Part shown: one piece after another, positions 43,507 to 51,792 of the stretch
How the letters are laid out: every line of letters starts with the position of its first letter
Position numbering within the stretch: position 1 is the first letter of the stretch
Assembly (NCBI RefSeq): GCF_900103955.1
Contig: NZ_FNIL01000002.1
Coordinates: 186,001 to 250,000, forward strand
Source of the DNA: Alkalicoccus daliensis
GTDB lineage: Bacteria > Bacillota > Bacilli > Bacillales > Salisediminibacteriaceae
DNA length: 64,000 nt
Direction of reading: 5' to 3'
The notes under the pieces: model-generated
Database searches by the model: none
Seen by the model: the letters and a program-made list of their open reading frames with translations, nothing else
Told to the model about the DNA's origin: nothing
Made by a program: the position numbers and the translations under genes

Positions 43507-43926
43507 ATGTCAAAACGAACAATTTACTTTTTATGTACAGGGAATTCCTGCCGCAGCCAAATGGCAGAAGGCTGGGCGAAACACTATCTCGAGAATGGAT
43601 GGGATGTGTACTCCGCAGGCATTGAAGCACACGGAGTCAACCCGGATGCGGTAAAAGCCATGGGGGAAGTGGATATTGATATTTCCAGTCAGTCTTCTGA
43701 TAAAATTGATCCGGAGCTGCTGCAGCAGGCAGATCTCGTCGTTACGCTCTGTGACCACGCAGATGAAGTCTGCCCGGCAACGCCACCGAATAAAGAACGT
43801 GTACACTGGGGATTTGAAGATCCTGCGAAAGCCGGCGGCACCCCGGAGGAACGCTGGGCGGTATTTCAGCGTGTACGTGATGAAATCGGAGAACGCATCC
43901 GCTTATTTCAGGAAACAGGTCAATAA
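43507..43926 (+). CDS. arsC: Arsenate reductase, thioredoxin-coupled
   Basis: A 139-residue low-molecular-weight phosphatase-like arsenate reductase. The P-loop is C10-TGNSC15-RS and the redox relay uses Cys82 and Cys89 ([10 protein letters not shown]), exactly the numbering of the Bacillus/staphylococcal enzyme. It turns arsenate into arsenite. ATG 43507 follows GGAGG. No arsenite pump (ArsB or Acr3) lies next to it, so export must be encoded elsewhere. Confidence 0.96.
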   Translation: MSKRTIYFLCTGNSCRSQMAEGWAKHYLENGWDVYSAGIEAHGVNPDAVKAMGEVDIDISSQSSDKIDPELLQQADLVVTLCDHADEVCPATPPNKERVHWGFEDPAKAGGTPEERWAVFQRVRDEIGERIRLFQETGQ

Positions 43927-43927
43927 T

Positions 43928-43964
43928 AAAATCCCCGGCCATTAATTGGTCGGGGATTTTTTTT
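43928..43964. terminator. Bidirectional terminator after arsC
   Basis: AAAATCCCCGGCC pairs with GGTCGGGGATTTT around ATTAATT, then T; it serves both convergent genes. Confidence 0.9.
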
Positions 43965-44478
43965 GGTCCTTTTCTTTTTCCACATATACATAGTCAGCCA
44001 GAAAATTTTCCAGCCGCTGCTTTTCTTCATTCGGTACTGTCGTTTTGATCCGCTGTCCTTTTACAAGTTCCATAATCAGCTGCCGCCTGTGCCTGCGCTG
44101 CTTTCCCCATTTAATAATACGGATTTTTGACCACTTGGCGTGGTAGCCTGCGAAAATAACCGCATCCCCCTGAACCTGGAAAACTTTATCCAGCGTAAGC
44201 AGAATAAACATGCCAAGCAGAAATACGACGACAAATAACAGCGTCGCAGTAGTGAAATTGGTGAACAACTGCATAAACAGCAGGATCGACAGCAGGAACA
44301 CTATATAGCAGGCATAAATAGAGCTTTTATAAATGATGGAAGAAGTCGATATTTTTTTCGGATCGTCTAATTCAAAAAGAACGGTATTGCCCGAAAGCTT
44401 CCGGAATCGGTCGGTAAAAAGATGATACACAGCAAGTATGGACATGACAACTGCTGTAATAAGATAAAGCCACTGCAT
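43942..44478 (-). CDS. Membrane protein of unknown function
   Basis: A 178-residue protein with four hydrophobic segments (about 3-20, 47-68, 74-95 and a weaker one) and a C-terminal cytosolic part rich in basic residues (KWGKQRRHRRQLIMELVKG), which looks like a small PH-like domain beginning VFQVQGDAVIFAGY. No family recognised with certainty. Its final codons overlap the bidirectional terminator. Confidence 0.65.
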   Translation of the reverse strand: MQWLYLITAVVMSILAVYHLFTDRFRKLSGNTVLFELDDPKKISTSSIIYKSSIYACYIVFLLSILLFMQLFTNFTTATLLFVVVFLLGMFILLTLDKVFQVQGDAVIFAGYHAKWSKIRIIKWGKQRRHRRQLIMELVKGQRIKTTVPNEEKQRLENFLADYVYVEKEKDQKKSPTN

Positions 44479-44544
44479 ACAACACTCTCCCTCGTACGAA
44501 ACGTCCTGTCTATCATACCATTTCGCAGATGGAGAAAAAAGAAA

Positions 44545-44835
44545 CTACGTATATTTCTGGAACAGCCGGTCGTAGGCGTGGGCAGATTCAAAATCTTTCT
44601 GGGTTAACCCTCCTTCATCAATCGTACTTAACTTCAGCGTCACCTGTTTATGATCAATAATTGTGTATGGATGGTGCTGCCGGTCCTCTGCAATCTGCGC
44701 GACAGACTGCACGAACTGAATTGCTTTCGGATAGGAAGAGAAAGTATATTTTTTGGCAATCCAGCTTTCCCCCTCCAGCTCCCAGCCGTCTGAATCTTCG
44801 ATGTTCTGCGTTACTTCTTCTTTCGTTAACGTCAT
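44545..44835 (-). CDS. 4a-hydroxytetrahydrobiopterin dehydratase (pterin carbinolamine dehydratase)
   Basis: A 96-residue PCD/DCoH protein. The active-site stretch is QHHPYTIIDHKQVTLKLST, with the EDRQHHP His residues that dehydrate the pterin carbinolamine. Starts MTLTKEEVTQNIEDSDGW. No aromatic hydroxylase gene is near, and in bacteria lacking one these proteins may serve molybdopterin metabolism (family knowledge). SD AAAGGAGG before ATG 44835. Confidence 0.92.
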   Translation of the reverse strand: MTLTKEEVTQNIEDSDGWELEGESWIAKKYTFSSYPKAIQFVQSVAQIAEDRQHHPYTIIDHKQVTLKLSTIDEGGLTQKDFESAHAYDRLFQKYT

Positions 44836-44984
44836 ATGTTCATTCCTCCTTTATAGTGTGAACATTCTGTCAATTACCTGCATCATAGCATGTTCCGGGT
44901 TGATTGTATAGTTGTGTAAAAACAGGTTAGGACCATGCCCGGGAAGGGAATAACAGAGTAAAGAGAACGAAAGGGGCCGTGCAT

Positions 44985-45725
44985 ATGCTAGCTGCGGTAA
45001 AAGATAAATATTTTCAATTGCTGGCGAAAAGATCCATAAAAAAATTCGGGAGAGAAAAAATTCAGTCTCTTGTTATCCCGGAGAAGCCAATGAGCGAATG
45101 GCGTGTTTCTTTTTTAACGACGGCAGGTGTACATTTGGCGGAGGAAGACCCTTTTGACGTAGAAGCAGGGGACTGGAGTGTACGCTTTATTCCCGCAGAC
45201 ACTGAACCTGAAAAGCTTACCGTGTCCCACACGCATTACGATACGAAGGCAGTAAAGGAAGATGTAAATACAGTATTTCCGCTGCATGCACTGCGGGACC
45301 TGGAAGCGGAGAAAAAAATAGGGGCAGTCACGCCGACGCTGTTCGGGATGATGGGGTATATACCTAGGACAGACAAGCTGATGAAAAAAAGCGTGCCTAT
45401 TATCCTGAAGCGTCTGCAGGAGGAAAACGCAGATATTCTGCTGTTATCCCCCGGCTGATATATCTGCCATCAATCGGTCGGATTGATACAGAAAGAAGTG
45501 GAAAAGGCAGGAATTGCTACAATGTCGATGACTCATTTTCCAGATTTAACAAAGCTTGTACATGCCCCGAGAGCGCTTCACATCAAGTTTCCGCTGGGAA
45601 GAACATTTGGCCAGCCGGAAAGAAAAGACCTGCAGAAGAAAATCACAGTCGATATGTTAGATAATCTCACAACAATGGAGAAAGAAGACTTGAAAGTTCT
45701 CTCCTATCGATGGAAGAGGGACTAA
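44985..45725 (+). CDS. Probable selenoprotein of the glycine/sarcosine/betaine reductase B (GrdB-like) family, in-frame TGA read as Sec
   Basis: A 246-residue protein if TGA at 45456-45458 is read as selenocysteine (residue 158). The first half has GrdB-family landmarks: SFLTTAGVHLAEEDPFD, SHTHYDTKAVKEDVNTVFPL and FGMMGYIP. The second half continues in the same frame with YICHQSVGLIQKEVEKAGI, HAPRALHIKFPLGRTFGQP. The TGA falls exactly on the first position of the family's (C/U)-x-x-C redox motif, giving U-Y-I-C before HQSVG. A hairpin at bacterial SECIS distance follows (separate entry). ATG 44985 is set by AAAGGGG at 44970-44976. Conventional annotation would split it into 44985-45458 and 45483-45725. 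Substrate unknown; orphan members are thought to be thiol/selenol redox enzymes. A nonsense-mutated pseudogene is the alternative. Confidence 0.85.
45456..45492 (+). promoter_or_regulatory. Bacterial SECIS element for the in-frame TGA
   Basis: After TGA (45456-45458) come 17 bases, then loop GGTCG (45476-45480). The stem ATCAATC (45469-45475) pairs with GATTGAT (45481-45487), 7 bp. After a small internal loop, TCTG (45463-45466) pairs with CAGA (45489-45492). The E. coli fdhF SECIS has a GGTC apical loop about 18 bases after TGA, so spacing and loop fit SelB binding. Confidence 0.8.
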
Positions 45726-45816
45726 AGACTTATATTTCGTAAAAAGTATCAACTAATAGGTTTTTTGAACTACGAATTAGGGTATAATAAAGGAAATGTT
45801 ATTAAAGGGGAAGATG

Positions 45817-46872
45817 GTGGAAATTATGGAAGCATGTCAGCTTTGTCAGGGGAAAATTCCATTAAATGAATCAGGACGAATGATGTTATTCAGTTCAGTG
45901 CCGGGCGTGATCCGGACGCTGCACCGTGCATTCCGCAGAGTACAGACGGAATTCACCGAGGAAAACCGTCTGTTTGTAAATTATACTGCATGGATGGAAC
46001 TGCAGCAGCATATGGAGCAGATTGAAAAAGTGCTTCCGGAAGAAGAGCAGGAGAGTCTCCGGGGAAGTCTCATCTCTGCAGAAGGAAACACTTATCTTCC
46101 GGGGAATGAATTTCCCATCCAGCAGCTGCGCGAGCAGATTGCTAATCCGATGTTCGTAAAGGTTATTCAGGAAAAATTGTTTCAATCCTATATGCAGCCG
46201 GTAATCGACACAAAAACCGGCAAGCCGTTCGGCTACGAGTTCCTCCTGCGGCCGAACAGTAAGCTGTATCCGTTCAACCCTGGCGAGCTGTTTGCTTTCT
46301 CCCAGCGGTCGGGACTGCAGTCTATGCTCGACAGCCAGGCCCGCATCAATGCCATCCGGACTGGCGCACACATGCTTGAGCGCGGGACGAAGCGGTTTAT
46401 TAATTTTCTGCCCTCTTCCATTTATGATCCGCGCCACTGCCTGCAGAGCACTTTTAAAGCGGTGCGTGAATATAAAGTGGACCCTGATGATCTTGTTTTT
46501 GAAGTGGTGGAAACAGAAAAAATTGAAGATATTTCTCATCTGCAGTTTATCTTTGATGAATATAAGAAAGCAGGGATCCGCGTAGCGCTTGATGATCTGG
46601 GCAGCGGATATTCCACGGTGGAAGTAATGGAAGCCCTGCAGCCGGATTACGCAAAAATTGACCGGAAACTCGTGCAGGACTGTCATCTGCGCCCGGAAAA
46701 AATTGAGCAAATTAAGCAGTTAAAAGAATCTGCCGGGAAAATCGGGACGCTTCTGCTTGCAGAAGGTATTGAAAAACCCGAGGAGTACGAAGCAGTTAAA
46801 CCAATTGTCGATTACGTTCAGGGATATTTCTTCGGCAAACCGCTGATTAAACCCGCAAAAGATCAAAAATAA
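45817..46872 (+). CDS. EAL domain protein, probably catalytically impaired
   Basis: A 351-residue cytosolic protein. A short N-terminal Cys pair (ACQLCQGK) precedes a helical region (about 20-110) and an EAL domain (about 120-345). Several catalytic motifs are altered: EFLLRP replaces EALLRW and DDLGSGYS replaces DDFGTGYS, while E in VVETEKI, KIDRKL and AEGIE remain. It may bind c-di-GMP rather than hydrolyse it. GTG 45817 is six bases after AAAGGGG; ATG 45826 is an alternative. TATAAT at 45783-45788 is a likely -10. Confidence 0.82.
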   Translation: MEIMEACQLCQGKIPLNESGRMMLFSSVPGVIRTLHRAFRRVQTEFTEENRLFVNYTAWMELQQHMEQIEKVLPEEEQESLRGSLISAEGNTYLPGNEFPIQQLREQIANPMFVKVIQEKLFQSYMQPVIDTKTGKPFGYEFLLRPNSKLYPFNPGELFAFSQRSGLQSMLDSQARINAIRTGAHMLERGTKRFINFLPSSIYDPRHCLQSTFKAVREYKVDPDDLVFEVVETEKIEDISHLQFIFDEYKKAGIRVALDDLGSGYSTVEVMEALQPDYAKIDRKLVQDCHLRPEKIEQIKQLKESAGKIGTLLLAEGIEKPEEYEAVKPIVDYVQGYFFGKPLIKPAKDQK

Positions 46873-46884
46873 TTTGAAATGCTT

Positions 46885-46925
46885 AAAAACCTATCAGGAC
46901 GGCGGACGTCAGGATAGGTTTTTTA
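46885..46925 (+). terminator. Terminator after EAL protein gene
   Basis: AAAAACCTATC (46885-46895) pairs with GATAGGTTTTT (46913-46923); the interior GACG/CGTC extends the stem. Confidence 0.88.
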
Positions 46926-46947
46926 TTGAAAAGAAAGGAGTTATCTT

Positions 46948-47523
46948 ATGCGCATCATGTACATATACATGCATCCTGCTTACGACAGCTTTAACGGAGC
47001 CATCTTTCAGGCTATCCAGGAAAAGCTGCCGGAAGTAGATGTTTTTTCTCCAGGTACAGAAAGCTTCGAACCGAAACTTACGATAGAAGAATATCAGGCA
47101 TCGATGGAAGGACACTACGCTCCGGATGTGAAAGAGGCGCAGGCAGCGCTGCAGAAGGCAGATCACGTAATTTTTCAGTTTCCACTTTGGTGGGGGTCTT
47201 TTCCCGCGCCTGGGAAGGGATTCATCGACCGGGTGTTTGCCTATGGCATCGCCTACGAGCTCGAAGGGGAAACGCCTGTCCCGCTGCTTAACGGCACAAA
47301 GGCATCTCTCGTTTTTACCACAGGATCCCCGCCGGACGAATTTCATACCGCGGGGCTGTATGAAAATGTTGTCACCGGGATTGATAAGCATTTGCTTCAG
47401 TTCTGCGGGCTAGAGCTTGCAGAAGTGCTGCATTTTGGGGACGTCATCCAGGAAAGCGATGAAGCGAGGCAGAAAATGCTGGAAAAAGCAGCGGCGTTCG
47501 CAGAAACGCTCCACGGCAAATAA
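46948..47523 (+). CDS. NAD(P)H-dependent oxidoreductase, flavodoxin-like fold (NQO1/KefG family)
   Basis: A 191-residue FMN or FAD quinone reductase. Recognised by HVIFQFPLWWGSFPAPGKGF and IDRVFAYGIAYE, and by the final FTTGSPPDEF loop. It makes two-electron reductions of quinones or nitro compounds and can pair with KefC-type potassium channels, none of which is nearby. SD AAAGGAG before ATG 46948. Confidence 0.9.
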   Translation: MRIMYIYMHPAYDSFNGAIFQAIQEKLPEVDVFSPGTESFEPKLTIEEYQASMEGHYAPDVKEAQAALQKADHVIFQFPLWWGSFPAPGKGFIDRVFAYGIAYELEGETPVPLLNGTKASLVFTTGSPPDEFHTAGLYENVVTGIDKHLLQFCGLELAEVLHFGDVIQESDEARQKMLEKAAAFAETLHGK

Positions 47524-47534
47524 AAATGTATACA

Positions 47535-47577
47535 AAAAAGCTGCAGATCAAAGTTACACGCTGCAGCTTTTTCGTAT
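47535..47577. terminator. Bidirectional terminator
   Basis: AAAAAGCTGCAG (47535-47546) pairs perfectly with CTGCAGCTTTTT (47561-47572), between convergent genes. Confidence 0.9.
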
Positions 47578-47578
47578 T

Positions 47579-48355
47579 TTATTCCTCCTGTCCTTTATCA
47601 AGCGGAACAGTCAGCGACAGCCGCCATTGCGGGAGGGAGGTGGTTGTACGCTGTATTTGCAGCGTGACAGGGAAGGAAAATTCCTGGCTGAACTGCAGAT
47701 CCACTTCTGCGTAGGGACCATCCTGCTCAATATTTTTAAAAAGGGGATAAATTCGTTCTCCTTCTTTTTCCTGCATGAAGGAGTACTGAATTTCCCGCTG
47801 CCTGGCAGCACTGTGCTGGTCTTCCAGCGTAAAGCGGAGCCGCTGTTCCTGCGCAGTCACGTTCACCAGGGCAAGATCTCCCTGAAATACTGCCTCCATT
47901 TCTTCTTCTGTTATGACATACTCGTAACCGGAAGCATACAGCTGCGGTACAAGCAGGAAGGGGAGGTGGAGCTGTTTTCCCGCTGTATTGTTCGGCGGCG
48001 GTCCCGCTTCAATCGTTATTCCCAGCTGGTGGGAAGAAAGAGAGCTGCCCCGAAAATCATCCTCATGATAAGTAACGTCATACACTTCATAGGGAATCCC
48101 TTCTTCATCATACAGAAATGCAGGCAAATCAAACTCGTAGTCACCGCTGCTAATCTGTGTTTCATCCTCGTGGGCTGCAATAAAATAAAGATGCATCTTA
48201 TTATCTTCTATCTCTGTCCCCTGATAAGCAAGCCAAAAAGGTTCCTGGGAAATAGATTCTGTAAGAGGAAGGGATGATTCGGATTCATTTTCTTCGGAGG
48301 CTGTATTGCTGCATCCTGCAAGAATTATTAAAGCAAGCCATAAAAGCCATTTCAT
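47579..48355 (-). CDS. Lipoprotein of unknown function
   Basis: A 258-residue predicted lipoprotein, MKWLLWLALIILAGC with lipobox ILAGC, then a Ser/Glu-rich linker and a beta-rich body containing AYQGTEIEDNKMHLYFIAA, ITIEAGPPPNN and VTLQIQRTTT. No family recognised. ATG 48355 fits AAAGGATGAG spacing; two earlier in-frame ATGs (48379, 48364) would lengthen the signal peptide n-region. Confidence 0.65.
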   Translation of the reverse strand: MKWLLWLALIILAGCSNTASEENESESSLPLTESISQEPFWLAYQGTEIEDNKMHLYFIAAHEDETQISSGDYEFDLPAFLYDEEGIPYEVYDVTYHEDDFRGSSLSSHQLGITIEAGPPPNNTAGKQLHLPFLLVPQLYASGYEYVITEEEMEAVFQGDLALVNVTAQEQRLRFTLEDQHSAARQREIQYSFMQEKEGERIYPLFKNIEQDGPYAEVDLQFSQEFSFPVTLQIQRTTTSLPQWRLSLTVPLDKGQEE

Positions 48356-48569
48356 CAAACTCATCCTTTGTTCACTCATTTGAACGATTTTGTTAAATCA
48401 ATTTTACTACGAATTCCGTTTCCTATGGGAAAGATAGAGAAAATCTTCTGCACAAGACGAAATTTTCTATATTATTCTGGAAAAATAAGTTAATATATAG
48501 ATATTATCGCTTTCTACCGATATTTAATAAAAACATCCACTTATACATTTTTAGTAAAGGAGGACTCGT

Positions 48570-49025
48570 ATGAGTTTATTTAAAAGGTTATTACTTTCTG
48601 CACTCATTTTAGCTGTCTTTTCCAGCGGTTATCTACTAGGAAGTTTTCAAGGGACCGCGGTGTCGAAAGAACTGAGAATCGGGTATCAAAACAGTTCGCA
48701 TTCCGGCCAGATTGATTATCCTTATATTTTCACAGATACGAAGGATGATACGGTTATTGATAATTTCTTAATGATTTATTTGTACCCAGATAAGGTGGAG
48801 GAAGCAGAGGTAAACTTAGAAAATCCGGATCTCTATGTACTCATGCTCAACCCGGATCGCGGGATAGGTATGATTGACTCCAGGATTTGGTTCCAGAAAG
48901 AAGAGGCAGTGATCGCAGAGCGAATCGGAGAAACCTGGGAGGAAGTTGAGTATTTTCAAGTCGATAAGAATACTGCTGATTATATAAAAGAAGTCATAGA
49001 AGAGGAAGCAGGAGAAGCTGAATAA
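48570..49025 (+). CDS. Protein of unknown function with an N-terminal membrane anchor
   Basis: A 151-residue protein with one N-terminal helix (5-25, LLLSALILAVFSSGYLLGSF) and an acidic outer domain containing IDYPYIFTDTKDDT, VLMLNPDRGIGMIDSRIWF and a C-terminal helix. No family recognised. SD AAAGGAGGA before ATG 48570. Confidence 0.6.
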   Translation: MSLFKRLLLSALILAVFSSGYLLGSFQGTAVSKELRIGYQNSSHSGQIDYPYIFTDTKDDTVIDNFLMIYLYPDKVEEAEVNLENPDLYVLMLNPDRGIGMIDSRIWFQKEEAVIAERIGETWEEVEYFQVDKNTADYIKEVIEEEAGEAE

Positions 49026-49066
49026 GAAAGCAGCGTCTGAAGAAAGGGAAATAAGTGTCTTTACAT

Positions 49067-49104
49067 AAGAAACCTGCCCGGAATTGGCGCCGGACAGGTT
49101 TCTT
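49067..49104. terminator. Bidirectional terminator shared with kamA
   Basis: AAGAAACCTGCCCGG (49067-49081) pairs with CCGGACAGGTTTCTT (49090-49104), one mismatch. Confidence 0.9.
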
Positions 49105-49110
49105 ACATAA

Positions 49111-50286
49111 TTATTTTGTTTCGAGTACTTCTTTTTCTTTCTGGCTGATTTTATCATTGGCTCCCTGGAAGTCGACCCACTTTTTCTGTGGTGCTCTCCA
49201 GTGCGCTTCATTGCCGGGAAGGTCATCAAACCATGCTGCATCGTCCGGACAGTCAAGCACCATGAATTTGCCGTACTCATTGTCTCTGGACTGATGATAC
49301 TTCAGGTAAGCTTTTCCGTCTTCAATCGCAAGGATCTCAATTTTTCCGGAAGTGTGGCTCATAGAAAGGCGTACACGTTTTCCGAGACCGGAAGTTTTCG
49401 CTTTCGCCTGCTCTGTAATTTCATACGCTTCCTTCAGGGAAAGCACGAAATCGTTGTTTCCTGCAACCGGACGGTTGATAAAGAAGTAGTAAGGTGTAAC
49501 CCCTGCCCAGGAAAGCTTATCAAGCAGTTCTGCAAGCACTTCCGGATCATCATTGATGCCGCGCAGCACCGGCGTCTGGTTTACGACAATTGCTCCGGCG
49601 TTATGCAGGAATTCAAAGCCTTTTTTCGCTTCTTCTGTAATTTCACGCGGATGGTTAATGTGCGCCATCACGTAGATTCGCTGCTCCGGAGTGGAAAATT
49701 CGCGGATCAGATCATGGAGGTCCTGGTCTTCATAAATGCGCATCGGGTTGAAAACCGGCATTTTTGAACCGAGACGGATAATCTTCACGTGCGGGATTTC
49801 CCGGAGCTGCTCGATAATTTTACGGAGCTTGCGCGTCGCAAGAATTAAGGAGTCACCGCCTGTAAGAAGCACGTTCGTAATTTCAGGATGTTCACGGATA
49901 TATTCGATGCCGGGAGATACATCAGACATCGCTTCTTTGATATCATTACGGAAGAGCCGCTTACGGAAGCAGTACCGGCAGTAAGCACCGCACACTTCAG
50001 AGACGATAAGCAGGGCAGTCTGGTCATATTTATGCTGGCAGCCTGGAACAACATAGTTCGTATCTTCATCAGAGGAATCCCAGCGTCCGTACTCCTCGAG
50101 TTCTCCTTCGTTCGGGATAACGAGTTTTCGGATCGGGTCTTTCGGATCTCCCCAGTCGATGAGACCTAAATAATATTCATTCACACGGAAAACAAATTTC
50201 TCCGTTATTTGTTTGAGTTTTGCTTTTTCCTCATCTGATAAGTGCGGGACTTTTTCAATGTTCATAATATACTTTGGCTGTGCCAT
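49111..50286 (-). CDS. kamA: Lysine 2,3-aminomutase family radical SAM enzyme
   Basis: A 391-residue radical SAM and PLP enzyme turning L-lysine into beta-lysine. The [4Fe-4S] motif is Cys99-x3-Cys103-x2-Cys106 (VCGAYCRYCFRKR). The PLP lysine region is near the C-terminal half (TPYYFFINRPVAGNNDF). Beta-lysine derivatives are compatible solutes in some halophiles, but the acetyltransferase (ablB) that would complete that route is not adjacent. SD AAGGGGAG before ATG 50286. Confidence 0.9.
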   Translation of the reverse strand: MAQPKYIMNIEKVPHLSDEEKAKLKQITEKFVFRVNEYYLGLIDWGDPKDPIRKLVIPNEGELEEYGRWDSSDEDTNYVVPGCQHKYDQTALLIVSEVCGAYCRYCFRKRLFRNDIKEAMSDVSPGIEYIREHPEITNVLLTGGDSLILATRKLRKIIEQLREIPHVKIIRLGSKMPVFNPMRIYEDQDLHDLIREFSTPEQRIYVMAHINHPREITEEAKKGFEFLHNAGAIVVNQTPVLRGINDDPEVLAELLDKLSWAGVTPYYFFINRPVAGNNDFVLSLKEAYEITEQAKAKTSGLGKRVRLSMSHTSGKIEILAIEDGKAYLKYHQSRDNEYGKFMVLDCPDDAAWFDDLPGNEAHWRAPQKKWVDFQGANDKISQKEKEVLETK

Positions 50287-50479
50287 GATGTATCTCCCCT
50301 TTCGAAGTTCTTATCTTATTAAAACACAAGCTTCAAAATTGGTCAAAAATGGTTGAAAACTTTGAAAATTAGCACAAAAGTGAATGATATCTTTCATTTT
50401 TTAAAGCGCTTTCCTGATTGCTCCGGACTACAAATTTTTCTTCAGATCAAGTAAACTAAAGAGAGAGGAGAGTGGTTGG

Positions 50480-51340
50480 ATGAGTGATATGGATGTGTTT
50501 GCAAAAATCAGCCGCGAGCAGGCCTCGCTGAGTAAATCCCATAAAAAAATTGCCCGATATTTAATAGAGCACCGGGAGGCAGCACCATTTCTTACTGCAT
50601 CCCGCCTGGCGCAGAATGCAGAGGTGGGGGAGGCGACGGTGATCCGTTTTGCCACAGTGCTCGGATACCGCGGCTATCCGGATCTCCAGCGCCATCTGCA
50701 GGAAGCACTGCAGAAAAAGCTTACGTCCGCAGAAGTGCTGAAACGAACGACCCAGGGAACGGAAAAATCGAAAGAAACCATCCGCGAAGTACTGACGGAT
50801 GATATTCATAATTTAAATACGACCATGGAGCAGATAAGTCCGGAAGAATTTGAAGCGATCGTGATGGATTTAATTCAGGCAAAAAGAATTTATATCGTTG
50901 CTTACCGGAGTGCGGCAAGCATTGGTTCCTATCTTGCTTTTTATCTGGATCTTGTACTGCAGAATACAGAATTAATTGAAGAAGCGGATGGGGTATCAGA
51001 GCATCTGCTTGATATTACGGAGGAAGATGTAGTGCTCGGTCTGGGATTTGCGCGTTACACGAAGAGGACGGTGGAAGTGATGAAGTACGTGAAAGCGCGC
51101 GGCGCAAACACGATCGTTATGACGGATCACCTCTTAAGCCCGCTGTATCCCTATGGAAACAAACATCTGATCACCGCAACGGAAATCAATTCGTTTATCG
51201 ATTCCTTTGCAGCGCCGATGAGCGTCGCAAGTGCCCTGATTACCGCGCTCACTCGCTCCGAGCATAAAAAAGTAGCAAAACGGCTGGAGGAGCTGGAGAC
51301 ACTTTGGGAAACGTTTGACGTTTTTTATGATGGAAAATAA
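50480..51340 (+). CDS. MurR/RpiR family transcriptional regulator
   Basis: A 286-residue regulator with an N-terminal RpiR helix-turn-helix (about 15-80; LAQNAEVGEATVIRFATVLG) and a C-terminal SIS sugar-phosphate domain (about 125-255; IYIVAYRSAASIGSYLAFYL). It likely responds to a phosphosugar. No sugar genes are adjacent, so the target is unknown. SD GAGAGGAG before ATG 50480. Confidence 0.9.
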   Translation: MSDMDVFAKISREQASLSKSHKKIARYLIEHREAAPFLTASRLAQNAEVGEATVIRFATVLGYRGYPDLQRHLQEALQKKLTSAEVLKRTTQGTEKSKETIREVLTDDIHNLNTTMEQISPEEFEAIVMDLIQAKRIYIVAYRSAASIGSYLAFYLDLVLQNTELIEEADGVSEHLLDITEEDVVLGLGFARYTKRTVEVMKYVKARGANTIVMTDHLLSPLYPYGNKHLITATEINSFIDSFAAPMSVASALITALTRSEHKKVAKRLEELETLWETFDVFYDGK

Positions 51341-51452
51341 TAATGATTTCAGTTCAATTAAATGAAGAAACGGTGAATTCGTCGTCTGTTAGTCATTATA
51401 ATTAGATACTGTGTAAAAGAAATAAATAGAAAAATAACCCAACTGAATGGAA

Positions 51453-51486
51453 AAAGAGGATGCCCACGAAGGACATCCTCTTTCTT
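51453..51486 (+). terminator. Terminator after the RpiR regulator
   Basis: AAAGAGGATG (51453-51462) pairs with CATCCTCTTT (51474-51483). Nearly the same hairpin recurs at 52288-52320. Confidence 0.8.
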
Positions 51487-51535
51487 ATGAATTAGCTCTG
51501 TTAATGCTCGTTATTGATAAGAGAAAACTTCACTA

Positions 51536-51735
51536 GCCTGCCGTGGACGAGCTCCTTCGCTGTGATCTGCCGAGTTCGTTCTTCCAGAGGCTGTGAGAAC
51601 TTTCTCAGCCGAAAGCTTTTACGTAGCCGACCAAAGGATTTTAAAGTCATCTTCACGATCTCTATAAAGATGAATGCTGGTCGGGTGGAGCAATGCTCTC
51701 TCTAACACAGGCGTCCACCGGTTTTCGCTTCGTTC
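51536..51735 (-). repeat. Diverged module B copy
   Basis: GCCTGCCGTGGACGAGCTC at one end and CACAGGCGTCCACCGG at the other correspond to B edges on the minus strand. Interior hairpins include CATCTT / AAGATG (51648-51672). Diverged, so boundaries are approximate. Confidence 0.5.
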
Positions 51736-51792
51736 TTCCTTTTTAAAACAAAAGATAGGGACTGTTCCTTTCTACTTTCTTCTCCTAAATAA

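Noticed and set aside
45483-45725. Separate 80-residue gene starting at TTG 45483
   Set aside because: It is the in-frame continuation of the GrdB-family protein after TGA, has no SD of its own and lacks the redox Cys-x-x-Cys start.
45895-46710. A 271-codon frame opposite the EAL gene
   Set aside because: The sense strand encodes a clear EAL domain; the antisense product has no recognisable features.
47417-48277. A 286-codon frame over the end of the quinone reductase gene and opposite the lipoprotein gene
   Set aside because: It crosses a bidirectional terminator and has no SD; the lipoprotein on the other strand has a proper signal and start.
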